This document shows, in pieces, positions 33,347 to 37,805 of a DNA stretch of 37,805 nt; position 1 is the stretch's first letter, and every line of letters starts with the position of its first letter. The translations under genes were made by a program, and so were the position numbers. Source of the stretch: Actinomycetota bacterium (GTDB lineage: Bacteria; Actinomycetota; Actinomycetes; Actinomycetales; Microbacteriaceae); NCBI GenBank assembly GCA_018268515.1, contig JAFDWK010000061.1, positions 1 to 37,805 on the forward strand. Direction: 5' to 3'. The notes beneath the pieces were generated by a model. It had not been told where the DNA came from. It made no database searches and was given only the letters and a program-made list of their open reading frames with translations.

Positions 33347-33421
33347 GCGCGGAGGCCGTGCCCGCGTCGTATGCGGCGCGGAGGCCGTGCCCGCGTCCTA
33401 TGCGGCGCGGAGGCCGTGCCG
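33347..33421 (+). repeat. 29-bp tandem repeat, 2.6 copies
   Basis: Units at 33347-33375 and 33376-33404 differ by one base (GTCGTATG/GTCCTATG); a third begins at 33405 and stops after GGAGGCCGTGCC. They start 12 bp after the preceding stop codon and end before the promoter of the 37-residue gene. Confidence 0.92.
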
Positions 33422-33445
33422 GCGCCGGCGGGCGCGCGGACGGCA

Positions 33446-33451
33446 TAGAGT
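33446..33451 (+). promoter_or_regulatory. -10 box of the 37-residue gene, leaderless type
   Basis: TAGAGT is six bases (AGGGGC) before the ATG at 33458. The AGGGG is too close to the ATG to be an effective ribosome site. Confidence 0.55.
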
Positions 33452-33457
33452 AGGGGC

Positions 33458-33571
33458 ATGGACATCGTCGCGCTCGAACTCTTCTTCGTCGGCCTGCTGG
33501 TCCTCGCGGGGCTCTCGATCGCCTTCTGCGCAGGGGCCGTGCTGGTCAACCTGTTCCGCGGCCAGCGCTGA
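33458..33571 (+). CDS. 37-residue membrane microprotein
   Basis: The frame begins MDIVALELFFVGLLVLAG and ends AGAVLVNLFRGQR with a TGA stop. A single hydrophobic helix (about residues 5-32) with a basic tail (R34, R37) suggests one membrane pass with the C-terminus inside. It is too short for most gene finders. A leaderless-type promoter sits at the right distance, and the helix has the third-position G/C bias of coding DNA. It lies 41 bp before the nitrobindin-like gene and may share its transcript. Function unknown. Confidence 0.65.
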   Translation: MDIVALELFFVGLLVLAGLSIAFCAGAVLVNLFRGQR

Positions 33572-33612
33572 TCAGCGCCCGCCTCGCGACATCTGCTGAG
33601 AGAAGGCGCCCC

Positions 33613-34233
33613 GTGCTCGATCTCCCCTCCGACCTGCCTGCCGACATCGTGCCGCTGTCGTGGCTGCTCGGCGTCTGGGAGGGCACCGGCGTCATCGACT
33701 ACGAGGTGCCCGGACCCGACGGCGGCGAGGGGCACCGCTATCAGGGCGAATTCGCCCACCGGGTGAGCTTCAGCCACGACGGCGGCCCGTTCCTGAACTA
33801 CGCCGCGACCGCCACCTTCACGCCCGAGGACGGCGAGGCTGTCGCCCTCGTCGCGGAGTCGGGTTTCTGGCGCCTGGCGCGGCCGGCCGACGAGCAGGAC
33901 GCGGGCCCAGCGCTGCTCCCGCCGCGCGAGAGCCGGGGCACGGCGCGCACGGTGGACGATGTCGAGGCCCTGCGCCTGGCGGAGGGCGGCTTCGCGATCG
34001 AAGTCTCCCTCGCGCACTCCGACGGCGTGCTCGAGCTCTACCTCGGCCGCATCGACGGACCCCGCATCGACATCGCCACGGACGCGATCGTGCGCGCCTC
34101 GGGCGCCAAGGACTACGGTGCGGCCACCCGCATGTACGGCCTGGTCGACGGGCACCTGCTGTGGGCGTGGGACATCGCCGCTCTCGGTGCGGGGCTCGGC
34201 TCGCACGCCTCCGCGCGGCTGGCGAAGGTCTGA
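33613..34233 (+). CDS. Nitrobindin/FABP-like heme-binding protein
   Basis: A 206-residue beta-barrel protein. WLLGVWEGTGVIDYE is the family's G-W-G-G motif, and the C-terminal GHLLWAWDIAALG plus SHASARLAKV contains the His expected as the heme-iron ligand. Bacterial and plant nitrobindins bind ferric heme and isomerise peroxynitrite to nitrate. GTG is the start, with GAGAGAAGG ten bases upstream. A 35-residue insert around residues 85-120 is polar. It is two bases from ygfZ; the same pairing occurs in mycobacteria (Rv0813c/Rv0811c region, from memory). Confidence 0.88.
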   Translation: MLDLPSDLPADIVPLSWLLGVWEGTGVIDYEVPGPDGGEGHRYQGEFAHRVSFSHDGGPFLNYAATATFTPEDGEAVALVAESGFWRLARPADEQDAGPALLPPRESRGTARTVDDVEALRLAEGGFAIEVSLAHSDGVLELYLGRIDGPRIDIATDAIVRASGAKDYGAATRMYGLVDGHLLWAWDIAALGAGLGSHASARLAKV

Positions 34234-34235
34234 TC

Positions 34236-35369
34236 GTGGCGCGCTTTCCCGCCCTGGACGGGGCGATCGCGGACGGCGACGTCGTGATGCACCTCGGGGA
34301 CCCGATCCGCGAACAGCGTGCCCTGGAGCGCGGCGACGCGCTCGCGCCGCTCGGCGACCGGACCGTGATCGAGCTGGCCGGATCCGAACGGCTGACCTGG
34401 CTGGACTCGATCACCTCGCAGTCTGTCGCGCGGCTGCAGGCCGGACAGAGCACCGAGCTGCTGGTGCTGGATCCGCAGGGGCGGGTGGAGCACGTCGCCG
34501 CGGTCTTCGACGACGGCGCCTCGACGTGGCTGATCGCCGACGCCGCCGACGCCGAGCCCCTGGCCGCGTGGCTCGGGCGCATGGTGTTCCGCGCGGATGT
34601 CACCGTCGTCGTGCGTGCGGAGCTGAGCGTGGCCGGCTTCTTCGCCGGGGGCGGCGCGGAGCAGCGGGCCGAGAGCGCCGCGCTCGCCCCGCACGGCGTC
34701 GCCGTCGTGTGGACCGACCCGTGGCCGGCCGTGCAGCCCGGCGGACATCAGTACCACGAGGGCCGGCACCCCGGCGCCGACTACCGTTGGCGCACCGCCG
34801 TGCTCGACGAGGCGTCGGCCGCCGCGCTCGCCGCGGACCCCGACGCGGCCTGGGCCGGTGCGCTCGCCGCGGAGGCGCTGCGCGTCGCCGCCTGGCGCCC
34901 GCGCTGGGCAGCCGAGGTGGACGAGCGCTCCCTGCCGCACGAGACGGACTGGATCCGCACCGCGGTGCACCTGAACAAGGGCTGCTACCGCGGACAGGAG
35001 ACCGTGGCCAAGGTGCACAACCTCGGCCACCCGCCGCGGCGCATCGCCGCCCTGCACCTGGACGGCAGCGAGAGCGTGCTGCCCGAACCCGGCGCGCCCG
35101 TGCTGGTGCGCACCGCCGACGGCTCCGGCGAAGATGAGGTCGGGCACATCACGTCGTCCGCCCGGCACCACGAGCTGGGGCCGATCGCACTGGCGATCCT
35201 GTCCCGGCGTGCCCCCGTCGGCGACCTCGTGGTGCGCACCCCGGACGGCGACGTGGCGGCGGCGCAGGAGGTCATCGTGCCCGCCGACGCCGGAGCCACC
35301 GCCGACGTGCCACGGCTGACGCGGCTGTCACGCCGCCCCTCGGCGCCGGATCCGCGCGACGCGCGCTGA
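34236..35369 (+). CDS. ygfZ: YgfZ/GcvT-like folate-binding protein
   Basis: A 377-residue protein of the aminomethyltransferase fold that uses tetrahydrofolate to support Fe-S cluster assembly or repair. The diagnostic KGCYRGQE motif is present (LNKGCYRGQETVAKVHN, Cys essential in E. coli YgfZ). LTWLDSITSQ and LLVLDPQGRVEH are N-terminal folate-domain marks. GTG follows the nitrobindin-like stop by two bases and GGCGAAGG upstream serves as ribosome site. The last bases overlap the pabAB start (TGATG), linking a folate user with a folate precursor gene. Confidence 0.93.
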   Translation: MARFPALDGAIADGDVVMHLGDPIREQRALERGDALAPLGDRTVIELAGSERLTWLDSITSQSVARLQAGQSTELLVLDPQGRVEHVAAVFDDGASTWLIADAADAEPLAAWLGRMVFRADVTVVVRAELSVAGFFAGGGAEQRAESAALAPHGVAVVWTDPWPAVQPGGHQYHEGRHPGADYRWRTAVLDEASAAALAADPDAAWAGALAAEALRVAAWRPRWAAEVDERSLPHETDWIRTAVHLNKGCYRGQETVAKVHNLGHPPRRIAALHLDGSESVLPEPGAPVLVRTADGSGEDEVGHITSSARHHELGPIALAILSRRAPVGDLVVRTPDGDVAAAQEVIVPADAGATADVPRLTRLSRRPSAPDPRDAR

Positions 35370-37705
35370 TGCGGACGTCTCCACCGGGGGCGTCGGAGTC
35401 CGCACCCTCGCGGTCGGGCCCTCCGCCGGAGAGCCCTGACCCGGCGCCTCCGACGTGCCCGGACTTCGCGGACCGGACGGCCGTCGCCGCTCCGTCTGCC
35501 GGGGCCTCTCCGAGGGCCGAGGCCGGCGCGCTCGGTCCGCTGCGCATCCTCCTGATCGACAACTACGACTCGTTCACCGGCAACCTGGTGCACCAGATCG
35601 CGGCCACCGCCGGGCAAGCGCCCACCGTCGTGCAGAACGACTGGGAGGGGTGGGATCCGGCCGTGCTCGACCAGTACGACGCGGTCGTGCTCTCGCCGGG
35701 CCCCGGGGATCCGCGCGTGCCGGCGGATTTCGGCATCTGCGCGGATGCGCTGCGGATCGCCGCCGAGCGGGGCATCCCGCTGCTCGGCGTGTGCCTCGGG
35801 CATCAGGGGCTCGGGCATGCGTTCGGCGCCGCGGTGCGGCGCGCCCCGGAGCCGCGGCACGGGCGGCCGTCGCCGGTCCGGCATGACGGGACCGGGCCGT
35901 TCCGGGGTCTGGCGTCGCCGCTCGAGGTGGTGCGCTACCACTCGCTCGTGGTCGAGGATGTGCCGGACGACCTCGTCGTCACGGCGCGCGCCGATGACGG
36001 CGTGATCATGGGACTCCGGCATCGCACGCTGCCGCTGTGGGGCGTGCAGTTCCACCCCGAGTCGATCGGCACCCACGACGGCACCCGCATGATGGCGAAC
36101 TTCGTCGCGTTCGCGCGGAAAGCGGCCGCAGGGCGGACCAGGCTGGCAGCCGCGCCGGCAGGGCCGGAGCGTGCGCCGGTGGGCGAATCGGCGGTCGGAG
36201 AACCGGACAGCGGCGGTTCCGACGGCGCGACGGGCGGAGGCGGTTCCGATGACACAGGCGACGGCGCGAGCGCGCCGGTGTCGCGCCGGGCGGCCGTGCG
36301 CACCGTGCGGCGGCGCTCGCTCCCGCTGGTCGCGGACCCGGCACGGCTGTTCGCAGAGCTGTTCGGCCATGCCGGGCAGGCCGTCTGGCTCGACGGGAAC
36401 CGTCCGGGGGACGCCCGCGCCCGGTATTCGATCCTGGGCGGCGGGGACGATCTGGCCACGGCGCTGGCCGATGTGCAGGCGGGCACCGTCACCGTGCGCC
36501 AGGGCGGGACGGAGCGCGTGATCCGCTCCGGGGTGTTCGACTGGCTCGACGCGGAGCTCTCGGCCACCGTCACCGCGTCGACGGACCTGCCGTTCGCGCT
36601 CGGCTGGGTCGGCGCCCTCGGCTACGAGCTGCGCGCGGAGGCAGGATCATCGCACGGGCGCCGTGCCGCGACCCCCGACGCGATGCTCGTGCGGCTCGAC
36701 CGCGCCCTGGTCCTCGACCACGAGACGCAGCATATCCACCTCCTCGCCTTCGACGACGACGCCTGGCCGGATGACATGGCGAGCCGCATCGCGGCGCTCC
36801 AGACGGATCCGGTCGCGGATCGTGTCGCGGTTCCGGTCGTGGCCGCGGATCCGCCCGTCGCCCCGCCGCTCGTGCTCGCGGCCCGGCACTCCCGCGCCGC
36901 ATACCTGGGCCGCATCGCCGCGGCCCAGGAGGAGATCGCGGCGGGCGAGACGTACGAGGTCTGCCTGACCAATCTGCTGCACGCGCCCGCGCCGGACGGA
37001 TGGGATCCGCTGGCCGCCTATCTCACGCTGCGTGCGCAGAACCCGGCACCGTTCGGGGCATTCCTGCGCATCGACGGGGTGAGCATGCTGAGCACGTCGC
37101 CGGAGCGCTTCCTGCGGATCAGCGCGGACGGTGCGGTCGAGTCCAGCCCGATCAAGGGCACCCGCCCGCGCGGCGCGACCGCGGAGGAGGACGAGCGGAT
37201 CCGCGCCGAGCTGGCGGGATGCGAGAAGGACCGCGCGGAGAACCTGATGATCGTGGACCTGGTGCGCCATGACCTCGGACGCACGGCGCAGCTCGGATCC
37301 GTCCAGGTGGACGGCCTGTTCCGGGTGGAGAGCTACGCGACCGTGCATCAGCTCGTGAGCACCGTGCGCTCCCGGCTTGCGGCTTCGCCCGTCGCCTGCG
37401 TGCGGGCCGCGTTCCCGCCCGGGTCGATGACGGGCGCGCCGAAGCGGCGCACCATGGCGATCCTGGATCGGCTCGAGGACGGTCCGCGCGGCCTGTACAG
37501 CGGCGCCCTCGGGTACTTCTCCTTCGACGGTTCGGTCGATCTCAGCGTCGTGATCCGCACCCTTGTCGCGCACGACGGCGGCCTCGACTACGGCGTCGGC
37601 GGGGCGATCGTCTCGCTCTCGGACCCGGAGGAGGAGTACGCCGAGACCGGGGTCAAGGCGCGTCCGCTGCTGCGTCTGACCGGGGCGGAGTTCCCGCAGG
37701 GGTGA
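35369..37705 (+). CDS. pabAB: Fused aminodeoxychorismate synthase (PabA-PabB)
   Basis: A 778-residue fusion making 4-amino-4-deoxychorismate from chorismate and glutamine. After a 57-residue Pro/Ser-rich extension, the glutaminase domain (58-250) has IDNYDSFTGNLVH, LSPGPGDP, nucleophile Cys142 in GVCLGHQ, and His229/Glu231 in QFHPES. A Gly/Asp-rich linker (about 255-310) joins the chorismate domain (about 315-775): ETYEVCLTNLL, STSPERFL, PIKGTRPRG, ENLMIVDLVRHDLGR, FPPGSMTGAPK and GYFSFDGSVDLSVVIRTL. Lys in PIKGT is characteristic of PabB; TrpE has Ala there, so this is not anthranilate synthase. TGATG couples it to ygfZ. The extension is unusual. Confidence 0.95.
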   Translation: MRTSPPGASESAPSRSGPPPESPDPAPPTCPDFADRTAVAAPSAGASPRAEAGALGPLRILLIDNYDSFTGNLVHQIAATAGQAPTVVQNDWEGWDPAVLDQYDAVVLSPGPGDPRVPADFGICADALRIAAERGIPLLGVCLGHQGLGHAFGAAVRRAPEPRHGRPSPVRHDGTGPFRGLASPLEVVRYHSLVVEDVPDDLVVTARADDGVIMGLRHRTLPLWGVQFHPESIGTHDGTRMMANFVAFARKAAAGRTRLAAAPAGPERAPVGESAVGEPDSGGSDGATGGGGSDDTGDGASAPVSRRAAVRTVRRRSLPLVADPARLFAELFGHAGQAVWLDGNRPGDARARYSILGGGDDLATALADVQAGTVTVRQGGTERVIRSGVFDWLDAELSATVTASTDLPFALGWVGALGYELRAEAGSSHGRRAATPDAMLVRLDRALVLDHETQHIHLLAFDDDAWPDDMASRIAALQTDPVADRVAVPVVAADPPVAPPLVLAARHSRAAYLGRIAAAQEEIAAGETYEVCLTNLLHAPAPDGWDPLAAYLTLRAQNPAPFGAFLRIDGVSMLSTSPERFLRISADGAVESSPIKGTRPRGATAEEDERIRAELAGCEKDRAENLMIVDLVRHDLGRTAQLGSVQVDGLFRVESYATVHQLVSTVRSRLAASPVACVRAAFPPGSMTGAPKRRTMAILDRLEDGPRGLYSGALGYFSFDGSVDLSVVIRTLVAHDGGLDYGVGGAIVSLSDPEEEYAETGVKARPLLRLTGAEFPQG

Positions 37706-37721
37706 TGCCCGCGGGTTGGGG

Positions 37722-37805
37722 TCAGCGCTCCACGATGAGTCGGGGTCGCGGACCCTCGATCCGTGCCACCGCGATCTTGACCTCGGTCAGCTCATGTTCG
37801 ACGGC
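37722..37805 (-). CDS. C-terminal end of an unidentified protein (5' part outside window)
   Basis: The last 84 bases, read on the minus strand, give 27 residues (AVEHELTEVKIAVARIEG, then PRPRLIVER) ending in TGA. The helix-like start and strong G/C third-position bias argue for real coding sequence, convergent with pabAB at a 16-bp gap. The piece is too short to assign a family. Confidence 0.6.
   Translation of the reverse strand, partial: AVEHELTEVKIAVARIEGPRPRLIVER

Noticed and set aside
35369-37705. Anthranilate synthase (TrpE-TrpG fusion)
   Set aside because: The chorismate domain has PIKGT with Lys, typical of PabB, rather than PIAGT of TrpE.

Overview
The window is chromosomal DNA of a high-GC actinobacterium (about 70% G+C by eye, GTG starts, GC-rich third codon positions). 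Gene content and order fit the Microbacteriaceae, probably Microbacterium or a close relative; that placement is an inference. Most of the window is core genome. From memory, much of the order matches Mycobacterium tuberculosis: (a) a PonA2-like PBP, a metallophosphoesterase, DUF4177 and RidA genes; (b) acs, a Tad/Flp pilus cluster, topA and holB; (c) pst, mutT1, ppk and glnR, with YgfZ, nitrobindin-like and aminodeoxychorismate lyase genes nearby.

Layout. 1-2.4 kb: the 3' part of an FMN-dependent alpha-hydroxy-acid dehydrogenase, a REP-like repeat block, a HAD phosphatase and tRNA-Pro(CGG). 2.4-7.1 kb: a gene-poor stretch, a secreted hypothetical protein, then metallophosphoesterase and PBP genes on the minus strand. 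7.2-10 kb: DUF4177-ridA converging on acs. 10-13.5 kb: a 25-bp tandem repeat array and a five-gene Tad cluster. 13.5-20 kb: topA, tmk, holB and a lipoprotein peptidase. 20-24.5 kb: tRNA-Thr(CGT), pncA, a DUF1697 gene, an intron-containing tRNA-Lys gene, a hypothetical gene, a VOC protein and pabC. 24.7-32.9 kb, minus strand: pstSCAB with a PHO-box-like promoter, ppk-mutT1 and glnR. 33-37.7 kb: two small membrane proteins, a nitrobindin-like protein, ygfZ and a fused pabAB, then the end of another minus-strand gene.

Main discovery. On the minus strand at 21656-21946 a complete tRNA-Lys(UUU) gene is split after anticodon position 34 by a 218-nt insertion. The insertion has the marks of a self-splicing group I intron: U before the 5' splice site, terminal G, a P2 hairpin with a GAAA loop, pairing P4 and P7 strands, and Q/R/S-like core segments resembling the cyanobacterial tRNA-Leu intron. 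It encodes no protein. The host tRNA and lineage differ from the textbook cases.

How the genes work together. Phosphate uptake (pst), polyphosphate synthesis (ppk), nucleotide sanitation (mutT1) and the nitrogen regulator glnR form a nutrient-response block. pabC and pabAB supply p-aminobenzoate for folate, and ygfZ encodes a folate-binding Fe-S assembly factor. The Tad cluster encodes a minimal export ATPase, an inner-membrane protein and pilin-like proteins. Many genes begin 6-7 nt after a TAnnnT box with no Shine-Dalgarno sequence, which points to widespread leaderless transcription.
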